Position numbers and translations under genes: made by a program | The notes under the pieces: model-generated | The model's input: the letters and a program-made list of their open reading frames with translations, nothing else | The model's database searches: none | What the model was told of the DNA's origin: nothing | From: JAKPAM01 sp047601745 | GTDB lineage: Bacteria > Pseudomonadota > Gammaproteobacteria > Burkholderiales > Burkholderiaceae_E | DNA: 64,000 bases | Direction: 5' to 3' | Assembly (NCBI GenBank): GCA_047601745.1 | Contig: JASGIS010000001.1 | Span: forward strand, 3,596,001-3,660,000 | In this document: piece by piece, positions 36,439 to 43,968 of the stretch | Layout: each line of letters starts with the position of its first letter | How positions within the stretch are numbered: position 1 is the first letter of the stretch

Positions 36439-38546
36439 CACTCCGAGGCCAGCGCGGTGACCGGGTCGAGGCTCGCCGCCTTGCGCGCGGGCAGGTAGCC
36501 GAACACCAGGCCGGTCAGGAACGCGCAGCCGAAGGCCAGCAGCACGGGTTCGGTCGCGAAGGCGACCGGCGTGCCTCCGCTTCGGATCAAGGCCGCGGTC
36601 CCCAGCCCCAGCACGACGCCGATCGCGCCGCCGAGCGCCGAGACGACCAGCGCCTCGATCAGGAACTGCTGCTGGATGTCGGCCATCCGTGCGCCGGTGG
36701 CCATCCGGATGCCGATCTCGCGCGTGCGTTCGGTGACGCTGACCAGCATGATGTTCATCACGCCGATCCCGCCGACCAGCAGCGAGATCGCGGCGATCGA
36801 ACCGAGCAGCATCGTCATCGTGTTCTGCGTCTCGGTCGCCGTGTCGATGATCGACGCCATGTTGCGGATCTGGAAGTCGACGGTGCCGTGCCGTTCGGTC
36901 AGCAGCGCCTCGACGGCCGCCTGCGTGTCGTCGATGCGTTCGACGTCGTCGACCGCGACGGTCACGTTGCGCAGGAAGCGCTGGCCGGACAGCCGCAACT
37001 GGCTGGTCTGGTAAGGAAGCAGCATCGTGTCGTCCTGGTCCTGCCCGTTCGGCGACGCGCCGCGCGGACTCATCACGCCGATGACCTGGAAGACCAGGTT
37101 GTTGACGAGCACGAAGCGGCCGAGCGGATCGACGTCGCCGAACAGGCCGCGCGCCACGGTCTGGCCGAGCACGGCCACCGTCGCATAGCTGCGTTCGTCG
37201 TCGTCGGTGAAGAACGTGCCGTGCGCGACCGGCCAGCGCCGGGCCTGCGGGAACTTGGACGAGGTGCCGATCGCCGACGTGCCGACGTCGGCGTCGGCGA
37301 AGCGGACGGTGACGCTGCTTTCCTGCTCGGGGACGGCCGCCAGCACGTTCGGGACGGTCTCATCGATCGCCTGGACGTCGGCCAGCACCAGCGTCGCCGT
37401 CGACCGGAAGCCGCGCTGGTTCGGCGCGCCGGGCCGCACCAGCAGCAGGTTCGAGCCCATCGCGCTGATCCGGTCGATGACGGCCTGCTTGGCGCCGTCG
37501 CCGATCGCCAGCATCGCGATCACCGACGCCACGCCGATGACGATGCCCAGCAGCGTCAGGATCGCCCGGAACAGGTTCGTGCGCAGCGCGCGCAGGGCCG
37601 AACGTGTCGCCTCGACCGCGCCCGCCCACCAGCCCAGGCCGTTGCCGGCGGGCGGCGCGGCGAGGATCGCGGGCGCGGGGGAGGCGGCCGGCGGCGGGAC
37701 GGCGGTTGGCGGTGCTGGTGACGCAGGTGATGCGGGTGATGCGGGTGATGCGGGTGATGCGGGTGATGCCGGCGTCGCCAGCGGCGCGCCGACGAACTCG
37801 TCACGCGGCCGGTCGGAGAGGATGCGGCCGTCGCGGATCTCGATGATCCGGTGCGCGTGGCGCGCGACTTCTTCGGCGTGCGTGATCAGGATCACCGTGT
37901 GTCCCTGCGCCGACAGCGAGGCGAGCAGCGCCATCACGTCGGTGCCGCTGCGGCTGTCGAGCGCGCCGGTCGGTTCGTCGGCGAGGATCACGCGGCCGCC
38001 GTTGACCAGCGCGCGGGCGATCGAGACGCGCTGCTGCTGGCCGCCCGACAACTGGTTCGGGCGGTGGTCGACGCGATCGGCCAGCCCCAGCGTGCTCAGC
38101 AGCGACAGCGCGCGGGCACGCCGCTGCGACGGCGACAGGCCGGCGTACATCGCCGGGATCTCGACGTTCTCGGCCGCGCTGCAGGTGGCGATCAGGTGGT
38201 AGCTCTGGAACACGAAGCCGAAGGCTTCGCGGCGCAGCGTGGCGAGTTCGTCGCGATCGAGCGCGGCGACGTCGCGACCCATGAAGCGGTACTCGCCGCT
38301 GGTCGGCCGATCGAGGCAGCCGAGCAGGTTCATCAGCGTCGATTTGCCCGAGCCCGACGCGCCCATGATCGCGACGAACTCGCCGGTATGGATCTGCAGG
38401 TCGATGCCGTGCAGCACCTCGACCGCCAGATCGCCGTTGACGAAGGTCTTGCGGATCTGGCACAGCGCGATCAGCGGCGCGGCGGCGGCGTCGGTGTTCG
38501 TGGCCGCCGCGGTCGCGGTGGCCTCGGCGGGCTGGCGGGCGTTCAT
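36438..38546 (-). CDS. macB: MacB-type ABC exporter
   Basis: A 702-residue fusion of nucleotide-binding domain and transmembrane part, as in MacB, which drives macrolide, peptide or lipid export through MacA and an outer-membrane channel. Walker A is GASGSGKST (62-70), the signature is NQLSGGQQQRVSIARAL, and Walker B VILADEPTGALD. A linker of about 45 residues holds five or six Ala-Ser-Pro repeats. The membrane part begins TNLFRAILTLLGIVIGVASV, then a large periplasmic domain, and three C-terminal helices with LLVGGIGVMNIML. It overlaps macA by four bases. The drug or lipid substrate is not predictable. Confidence 0.93.
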   Translation of the reverse strand: MNARQPAEATATAAATNTDAAAAPLIALCQIRKTFVNGDLAVEVLHGIDLQIHTGEFVAIMGASGSGKSTLMNLLGCLDRPTSGEYRFMGRDVAALDRDELATLRREAFGFVFQSYHLIATCSAAENVEIPAMYAGLSPSQRRARALSLLSTLGLADRVDHRPNQLSGGQQQRVSIARALVNGGRVILADEPTGALDSRSGTDVMALLASLSAQGHTVILITHAEEVARHAHRIIEIRDGRILSDRPRDEFVGAPLATPASPASPASPASPASPASPAPPTAVPPPAASPAPAILAAPPAGNGLGWWAGAVEATRSALRALRTNLFRAILTLLGIVIGVASVIAMLAIGDGAKQAVIDRISAMGSNLLLVRPGAPNQRGFRSTATLVLADVQAIDETVPNVLAAVPEQESSVTVRFADADVGTSAIGTSSKFPQARRWPVAHGTFFTDDDERSYATVAVLGQTVARGLFGDVDPLGRFVLVNNLVFQVIGVMSPRGASPNGQDQDDTMLLPYQTSQLRLSGQRFLRNVTVAVDDVERIDDTQAAVEALLTERHGTVDFQIRNMASIIDTATETQNTMTMLLGSIAAISLLVGGIGVMNIMLVSVTERTREIGIRMATGARMADIQQQFLIEALVVSALGGAIGVVLGLGTAALIRSGGTPVAFATEPVLLAFGCAFLTGLVFGYLPARKAASLDPVTALASE
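37711..37770 (-). repeat. 9-bp in-frame repeat in macB linker
   Basis: Plus-strand GATGCGGGT repeats about four times perfectly (37729-37764), with degenerate copies on both sides. On the coding strand it encodes Ala-Ser-Pro tripeptides between the ATPase and membrane domains. Confidence 0.85.
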
Positions 38547-40330
38547 CGCGCGCGGCCGGCGGCGGCCGGTCCCATGCCGGCTCCCGGCGGCCCGAACGGC
38601 GCGGCGCCCGGCGTGCCGCGCGACGACGGATTGCCGGCCCGCTCGGCCTGGCGGAGTCCGGTGACGACGCGATCGCCGACCGACAGGCCGGACAGCACCT
38701 CGGCGTGGATCCGGTTGCTGATGCCGATCAGCACCTCGCGCTCCTGCAGCGAGCCGTCGTCGGCGACGACCTTGACGATCGCGCGTCGCGGGCGAGTCGA
38801 CGGCGGTGCGCCCAAGGGTGTCCGCTGCGGGGCCGATGCTGCCGGTGCTGTCGGTGCCGGTGCCGATGCCGCTGAGGAAGGGGATGCGGGAGATGCGGGA
38901 GATGCGGGAGATGCGGGAGATGCGGGCGCGGCGCCGTCCTGCGCGCGCTGGTGTTCGGCGCGTCGTTGCTCGCGCAGCGCCTGGCGCTGCTCGGGCGACA
39001 TCCGTTCCCAGGTCTCGCGATCGGCCGGCGACATGGCGCGCGGCGTCGTCGGCGCTGCCGGGACTGCCGGAACCGTCGGGGTTACCGGGGCTGCTGGAAT
39101 CGCTGGAGTTGCCGGAGTTGCTGGCGCGGCTGGCGACGAGGGAGCCGCAGGTGAAGCGGGCGCCGCCGTCGGTCCGGCGGGCGCCGGTGCGTCGGTGCTG
39201 ATCGGCCGAGCGGCGCTGCCCGGTGCCGGAGTCGCCGGAGACGATGCGGGCGGCCGTGGGGGCGCACCGGCAGGCGCGCCGCCGCGCGGTCCCTGTCCGG
39301 GACCGCGATCGTCGCGCGACGGGCCGCGCGGCTGCATCGTCAGCGCCGACATCGGCACCATCAGCGCGTCGCGCGCCTGCGCGGCGACGAAGAACACCTG
39401 CGCGGTCATCTGCGTCATCAGCGCGCCGTTGGGATTCGGCACCTCGAACAGCGCGTTGTACAACACGACGTTGTTCGTGACCGTCGGCGTCGGCTCGACC
39501 ATCCGCAGTTGTCCCGACCAGCGCCGCGTCTGGCTGCCCAGCGTCGTGAAATAGACGTCCATCCCCTGGTGCAGCTTGCTGACGTCGGCTTCGGAGACCT
39601 GCGACTGGACGCTCATCGTCGACAGGTCGGCGACGCGCAGGATCGTCGGCGCCTGCTGGTTGGCGTTCAGCGTCTGCCCCTGCCGGGCGGTGATGCTGAC
39701 GACGGTCCCCGAGATCGGCGCGTAGATCTGCGTGAACTTGAGGTTGGCCTCGTCGACGCGCATGCTCGCGCGCAGTTGCTCGATCTGGGCCTTCAACGCG
39801 TTGATCTGGGCGCGGGTCGCGCGCAGCGTCGTGTCGGCGTTCTGCATCGTCTCGATCGTCGTCGCGTCCTCGGCCAGCAGGTTCTTCTGCCGCTGCAGGT
39901 CGCGTTCGGCCTTGACGACCGAGACCTCCTTCTCGCCGAGCTGCGCCTGCAGCGATCGCAGTTGCGCGCGGCTCGCCTCGACCTTGGCGATCGACGTCGT
40001 CGCGTCGATCTCGGCCAGCAGGTCGCCTTCGTTGACCTCGCTGCCGACGTCGACGTTCAGCTTGCGCAACTGGCCCGAGACCTGCGCGCCGACGTCGACG
40101 TAGTTGCGCGGCTGCAGCGATCCGGTCGCGGTGACCAGGTCTTCGATGTCGCCGCGCTGCACGACCGCCGTCAGGTATTCGGGCTGCTCCGGCCGGCCGC
40201 CCCAGGTGCGCCACGCTCCCCAGCCGGCGGCGGCGGCGAGCGCCACGCAGGCGGCGAGGACGAGCGCGCGCGGCCCGCGGCGTCGCGACGGGCGGCGGCC
40301 GTTCGGCTGGTCGCTGGAGGAGGATGTCAT
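38543..40330 (-). CDS. macA: MacA-type periplasmic adaptor with large Pro/Ala insertion
   Basis: A 595-residue membrane-fusion protein; typical MacA has about 370-400. Residues 22-40 anchor it in the membrane. The biotinyl-lipoyl halves are GDIEDLVTATGSLQPRNYVDVGAQVSG (in two parts) and IYAPISGTVVSI, with a coiled-coil hairpin at about 115-195. Beta-barrel segments run to about 332. Then comes an inserted stretch of about 180 residues (333-514) rich in Pro, Ala and Ser, containing WERMSPEQRQALREQRR and five ASP tripeptides, before the final membrane-proximal domain resumes with RAIVKVVADDGSLQE. GAGG lies five bases before ATG 40330. Divergent from the two-component system. Confidence 0.92.
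   Translation of the reverse strand: MTSSSSDQPNGRRPSRRRGPRALVLAACVALAAAAGWGAWRTWGGRPEQPEYLTAVVQRGDIEDLVTATGSLQPRNYVDVGAQVSGQLRKLNVDVGSEVNEGDLLAEIDATTSIAKVEASRAQLRSLQAQLGEKEVSVVKAERDLQRQKNLLAEDATTIETMQNADTTLRATRAQINALKAQIEQLRASMRVDEANLKFTQIYAPISGTVVSITARQGQTLNANQQAPTILRVADLSTMSVQSQVSEADVSKLHQGMDVYFTTLGSQTRRWSGQLRMVEPTPTVTNNVVLYNALFEVPNPNGALMTQMTAQVFFVAAQARDALMVPMSALTMQPRGPSRDDRGPGQGPRGGAPAGAPPRPPASSPATPAPGSAARPISTDAPAPAGPTAAPASPAAPSSPAAPATPATPAIPAAPVTPTVPAVPAAPTTPRAMSPADRETWERMSPEQRQALREQRRAEHQRAQDGAAPASPASPASPASPASPSSAASAPAPTAPAASAPQRTPLGAPPSTRPRRAIVKVVADDGSLQEREVLIGISNRIHAEVLSGLSVGDRVVTGLRQAERAGNPSSRGTPGAAPFGPPGAGMGPAAAGRAR
38883..38927 (-). repeat. 9-bp in-frame repeat in macA insertion
   Basis: Plus-strand GATGCGGGA occurs four times perfectly with a fifth ending in C. 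On the coding strand it encodes the ASP tripeptide run at about residues 470-484 of MacA. The same tripeptide is encoded by a slightly different unit in macB. Confidence 0.88.
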
Positions 40331-40384
40331 GGAGGCCTCGAGAGGTCGATCGGCATGCGGGAGCCGAAAGCTTGCCGTCGAATT

Positions 40385-40450
40385 GAGGAAGCATTGCGCA
40401 GGAATCGCGCAGCCGTTTGCATAATGCTTGTGCATTTGCCGATTAAGGTC
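40385..40450. promoter_or_regulatory. divergent control region of macAB and the two-component system
   Basis: The 146-base spacer between the macA and kinase starts has one AT-richer island with repeated GCATnnTGC-like half-sites (GCATAATGC, GCATTTGC, GCATTGCGC). CATAAT at 40420 is a possible -10 for the kinase with TTGCGC 20 bases upstream. A response-regulator site here is expected from gene layout but not proven. Confidence 0.35.
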
Positions 40451-40476
40451 CGCCCATCTCCGCCCGCAGGGATGCC

Positions 40477-42069
40477 ATGCCCGTTCCCCCCGTCAGCTCG
40501 TCGTCGCCCGCCCCGCGGCGCTGGCTGCAGCGTTTCGACAAGCTGCGGGTCAAGCTGTTCCTGGCGATCGCCGGCACGAACTTCGTGCTGGTCGTCGTCG
40601 CCTATGCGATCCACGCGTGGAGCTTCGACCAGGGGCTCGTCAGCTACCTGAACCAGTCCGACGAGACCCGGCTCGTGCCGCTGATCAACCGCCTGGCCGA
40701 GGGTTACCAGCAGCACGGCGACTGGCAGTGGATCCGCAACGACCGGCAGCGCTGGCCCGAGCTGCTGCGCGAGGTGCTGGGCGTCGGCCGGATCGGACGG
40801 CGCCCGCCCGAAGGCGGCGAGCCGGCCGAGGGGGCGACCGGCGCCGCCGGGCGGGCGCCGTCCGACTCGGAGTCTTCCGCTCCGGCATCTTCCGCGCCGC
40901 AGGCGATGGCTGTCCCGCCACCGCCGCCGCTTGCGCCGCCCGACGAGGCGCAGCGGCCGACGCCGCCGTTGACGATCGATCCGCGGATGCTGCTGTTCGA
41001 CGCCGATCGCGAGGTGATCATCGGACCGCACGAGCGGGCGGCGCAGGCGGTGCTCAAGCCGATCGTCGTCGACGGCCGCGTGGTCGGCCACCTCGGCTAC
41101 GTGCCGCGGACGCAGATGCTGTCGTCGCTCGAGCAGATCTTCCTGTCGCAGCAGAGCCGGCGCTTCGGCGCGATCGCGCTGGGCCTGCTGGCCGCCGTGC
41201 TGCTGAACGCCGCGCTGATCTCGCACTGGCTGACGAGGCGGCTGGCCCGGCTCGGCGACGGCGCGGCCGCGCTCGCTCGCGGCGACTACGCGACGCGGCT
41301 GCCGGTGCTCGGGCACGACGAACTGGCGCGGCTGGCCGGCGACTTCAATCACCTGGCACAGGCGCTCGAAGCGGCGCGCCGGGCGCGCCAGCGCTGGATC
41401 GCCGACATCGCCCACGAGCTGCGTACGCCGCTGGCCACGCTGCGCGCCGAGATCGAGGCGATGCAGGACGGCGTCCGGATGCTCGACCAGACCGGACTCG
41501 CGTCATTGGCGCAGGAGGTCGCGCAACTGACCCGGCTGGTCGAGGATCTGCGGCTGCTGTCGCTGTCCGACCTGGGCGCGCTGACGTATCACAAGGAGCC
41601 GGTCGCGCTCGACGAGATCATCGAGGAAGGGCTGACCGCGGCCCGGCCGGCCGTCGCCGATCATCGGCTGCAGGTCGATCTGGACCTGCAGTCCGGCGTT
41701 AGGGTGCTGGCCGACGAATCCCGGCTGTCGCAGGTCGTGACCAACCTGCTGCAGAACACGCTGCGTTACAGCGAGGCGCCGGCGCGGCTGTCGCTGCGGC
41801 TGCGCGAATCGGCCGGTCGCGCGACGCTGATTTGGGACGATTCGGCGCCGGGCGTCGACGAGGCCGACCTGCCGCGGCTGACCGACCGCCTGTTCCGCGT
41901 CGACGCATCGCGGGCGCGCGCGCACGGCGGATCGGGGCTGGGGCTGGCGATCGTCAAGGCGATCGTCGAGGCCCACGGCGGCGCGTTGTCGGCTTCGGCC
42001 AGTCCGCTGGGCGGCTTGCGCTGGGAGATCGTGCTGCCGTCGTACCGGGGAGAGATCGCGCATGGCTGA
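40477..42069 (+). CDS. sensor histidine kinase, BaeS-like
   Basis: A 530-residue membrane kinase, probably sensing envelope stress. The first helix is LFLAIAGTNFVLVVVAYAI (28-46), then a periplasmic domain of about 170 residues with a Pro/Ala/Ser-rich insert (APSDSESSAPASSAPQ region), a second helix FGAIALGLLAAVLLNAALI, HAMP, and the H-box DIAHELRTPLATLRAEIE with His at about 313. The ATPase part has NLLQNTLRYSEAP, and GGSGLGLAIVKAIVEAHGG. AGGGA lies before ATG 40477. The last eight bases overlap the regulator gene. Confidence 0.92.
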   Translation: MPVPPVSSSSPAPRRWLQRFDKLRVKLFLAIAGTNFVLVVVAYAIHAWSFDQGLVSYLNQSDETRLVPLINRLAEGYQQHGDWQWIRNDRQRWPELLREVLGVGRIGRRPPEGGEPAEGATGAAGRAPSDSESSAPASSAPQAMAVPPPPPLAPPDEAQRPTPPLTIDPRMLLFDADREVIIGPHERAAQAVLKPIVVDGRVVGHLGYVPRTQMLSSLEQIFLSQQSRRFGAIALGLLAAVLLNAALISHWLTRRLARLGDGAAALARGDYATRLPVLGHDELARLAGDFNHLAQALEAARRARQRWIADIAHELRTPLATLRAEIEAMQDGVRMLDQTGLASLAQEVAQLTRLVEDLRLLSLSDLGALTYHKEPVALDEIIEEGLTAARPAVADHRLQVDLDLQSGVRVLADESRLSQVVTNLLQNTLRYSEAPARLSLRLRESAGRATLIWDDSAPGVDEADLPRLTDRLFRVDASRARAHGGSGLGLAIVKAIVEAHGGALSASASPLGGLRWEIVLPSYRGEIAHG

Positions 42070-42754
42070 GCGGATCCTGATCGTCGAGGACGAGGACAAG
42101 ATCGCCGACATCCTGCGCGACTACCTGGTCAACGCCGGCTACGAGACCTGGCGGCTCGATCGCGGCGACGGCGTCGTCGACTGGCTCGCCGGCCATCCGG
42201 TGGATCTGGTGCTGCTCGACCTGATGCTGCCGGGCCTCGGCGGGCTCGAGGTCTGCAAGGCCCTGCGCGGCCGGCCCGGGCAGTCCGGGCCGGCGATCAT
42301 CATGCTGACCGCGCGGGTCGAGGAGATCGACCGGCTGCTCGGGCTGGAACTGGGCGCCGACGACTACGTGTGCAAGCCCTTCAGTCCGCGCGAGGTCGTC
42401 GCCCGCGTCAAGGCGGTGCTGCGGCGCGGGCGCTCGGCGTTGCCGGCCGGCGACGGCCTTCGCCTGGATCCGGCCGGCTGGCGCGCGTCGCTGCGCGGGC
42501 ACGACCTGGAGCTGACCGCCGTCGAGTTCAAGCTGCTGCAGGTGCTGGTCGAGCAGCCGGGGCGGATCTTCACGCGCGAGCAGTTGATGGACGCGATGTA
42601 CCGCGACGAGCGCGTGGTGTCGGACCGCACGGTCGACAGCCACGTCAAGAAGCTGCGGCGCAAGATCGCCGACGTCGCGCCGGACGCCGACTGGATCCAC
42701 TCGGTGTACGGCGTCGGCTACAAGTACGAGCCGATGCCGCCGGCGGCGGACTGA
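42062..42754 (+). CDS. OmpR-family response regulator, BaeR-like
   Basis: A 230-residue regulator: receiver domain (1-120) with acidic EDED at 9-12 and the phosphate acceptor Asp53 in LVLLDLMLPGLGG, Thr in MLTARVEE and Lys in VCKPFSPREV; winged-helix DNA-binding domain (130-225) with LTAVEFKLLQVLVEQPGRIF, and DRTVDSHVKKLRRKI. It is coupled to the kinase by an eight-base overlap. Being divergent from macA, it most likely controls the efflux operon, as BaeR controls exporters in enterobacteria. Confidence 0.93.
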   Translation: MAERILIVEDEDKIADILRDYLVNAGYETWRLDRGDGVVDWLAGHPVDLVLLDLMLPGLGGLEVCKALRGRPGQSGPAIIMLTARVEEIDRLLGLELGADDYVCKPFSPREVVARVKAVLRRGRSALPAGDGLRLDPAGWRASLRGHDLELTAVEFKLLQVLVEQPGRIFTREQLMDAMYRDERVVSDRTVDSHVKKLRRKIADVAPDADWIHSVYGVGYKYEPMPPAAD

Positions 42755-42895
42755 ACGGACGGGAACCGGACCGGACGCCGGGGTTTCGGGCGGACGGGCT
42801 CCGCGCGCCGCGCTGCGCGCGCCCGGGCTCGATCTTTGGGCGAACAGGCCCTAGAATCGCTCCGTTCCCCCGATACTCGACCGCAGAGGACCTTC

Positions 42896-43921
42896 ATGCC
42901 CGTCCAAACGACCCGCCGTGCGCTGCTCGCCGGCTGCGCGCTGTCCCTGGCCTCCACGCTGCCCGTTCCGCTGCTGGGACTGGCGTCCACGGAGGCGGCG
43001 GCGCAGACCCGGGTCAAGGTCGCGGCGGTCTACACGGTGCCGGTCGAGCAGCAGTGGGTCAGCCGGATCCACAAGGCGCTGAACGCGGCGGTCGCGCGCG
43101 GCGAGATCGAATACAAGTTTTCCGAAAGCGTCGCCAACGCCGACTACGAGCGCGTGCTGCGCCAGTACGCCGAGCAGGGCAACGCGCTGATCGTCGGCGA
43201 GGCCTTCGCGGTCGAGGCGGCGGCGCGCAAGGTCGCCAAGGATTATCCGAAGACCGCTTTCCTGATGGGCTCGTCGGGCAAGATCCAGGAACCGAACTTC
43301 TCGGTGTTCGACAACTACATCCAGGAGCCGTCGTACCTGACCGGCATGATCGCCGGTGCGATGACCAAGTCGAACAGGATCGGCATGGTCGGCGGTTATC
43401 CGATCCCCGAGGTCAACCGGCTGATGAACGCGTTCATGGCCGGCGCGCGCGAGACCAACCCGAAGGTCGAGTTCACGGTGACGTTCATCAACTCGTGGTT
43501 CGATCCGCCGAAGGCCAAGGAAGCGTCGTTTGCGATGCTCGACAAGGGCGCCGACGTCCTCTATGCCGAGCGTTTCGGCGTATCGGACGCCGCCAAGGAG
43601 CGCGGCAAGCTGGCGATCGGCAACGTCATCAACACGCAGGACAAGTATCCGGATACCGTCGTCGCGTCGGCACTGTGGCACATGGAGCCGACGATCGATC
43701 GCGCGCTGGCGGCGGTCAAGGACGGTAAGTTCAAGGCCGAGGACTACGGTCCTTATTCGATGATGCGCTACAAGGGCTCGGATCTCGCGCCGCTCGGCAC
43801 GTTCGAAGGCAAGGTACCTAAGGACGTGATGGACAAGGTCGCAGCGCGCGCCGAAGAGATGCGCGCAGGCAAGTTCAGCGTCAAGGTCAACGACGGGCAA
43901 CCGAAGCCGAACGCGAAATAA
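42896..43921 (+). CDS. BMP-family (PnrA-like) nucleoside-binding protein
   Basis: A 341-residue periplasmic ligand-binding protein of the BMP family, which binds purine or pyrimidine nucleosides for ABC import. The signal has TTRRALLAGCALSLAS, twin-arginine-like, cleaved after AAAQ. The mature part has KVAAVYTVPVEQQWVSRIHK, NYIQEPSYLTGMIAGAMTKS, RIGMVGGYPIPEVNRLMNAF and VLYAERFGVSDAAKERG. The ligand is assigned from operon context with cytosine deaminase and Upp. AGAGGA lies five bases before ATG 42896; a TAGAAT at 42852-42857 is the likely -10 box. First gene of the salvage operon. Confidence 0.9.
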   Translation: MPVQTTRRALLAGCALSLASTLPVPLLGLASTEAAAQTRVKVAAVYTVPVEQQWVSRIHKALNAAVARGEIEYKFSESVANADYERVLRQYAEQGNALIVGEAFAVEAAARKVAKDYPKTAFLMGSSGKIQEPNFSVFDNYIQEPSYLTGMIAGAMTKSNRIGMVGGYPIPEVNRLMNAFMAGARETNPKVEFTVTFINSWFDPPKAKEASFAMLDKGADVLYAERFGVSDAAKERGKLAIGNVINTQDKYPDTVVASALWHMEPTIDRALAAVKDGKFKAEDYGPYSMMRYKGSDLAPLGTFEGKVPKDVMDKVAARAEEMRAGKFSVKVNDGQPKPNAK

Positions 43922-43968
43922 GCGCTCGCCCGCGCCGCCGCCGTTTCGGCTTCTCCGACCGACGCCTC

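Noticed and set aside
42796..42830. Terminator after the response regulator (GCGCGC palindrome)
   Set aside because: It is G+C-rich low-complexity sequence with no T-tract; such palindromes are common by chance here.
20286..42857. TAGAAT hexamers at 20286, 31154 and 42852 as confirmed promoters
   Set aside because: They sit at sensible distances from gene starts, but none has a recognisable -35 at 16-18 bases, so they are mentioned only as possible -10 boxes in the gene entries.
43922..43968. Missing start or lost gene between BMP protein and ATPase
   Set aside because: The spacer is only 47 bases and the ATPase is complete from GTG 43969.
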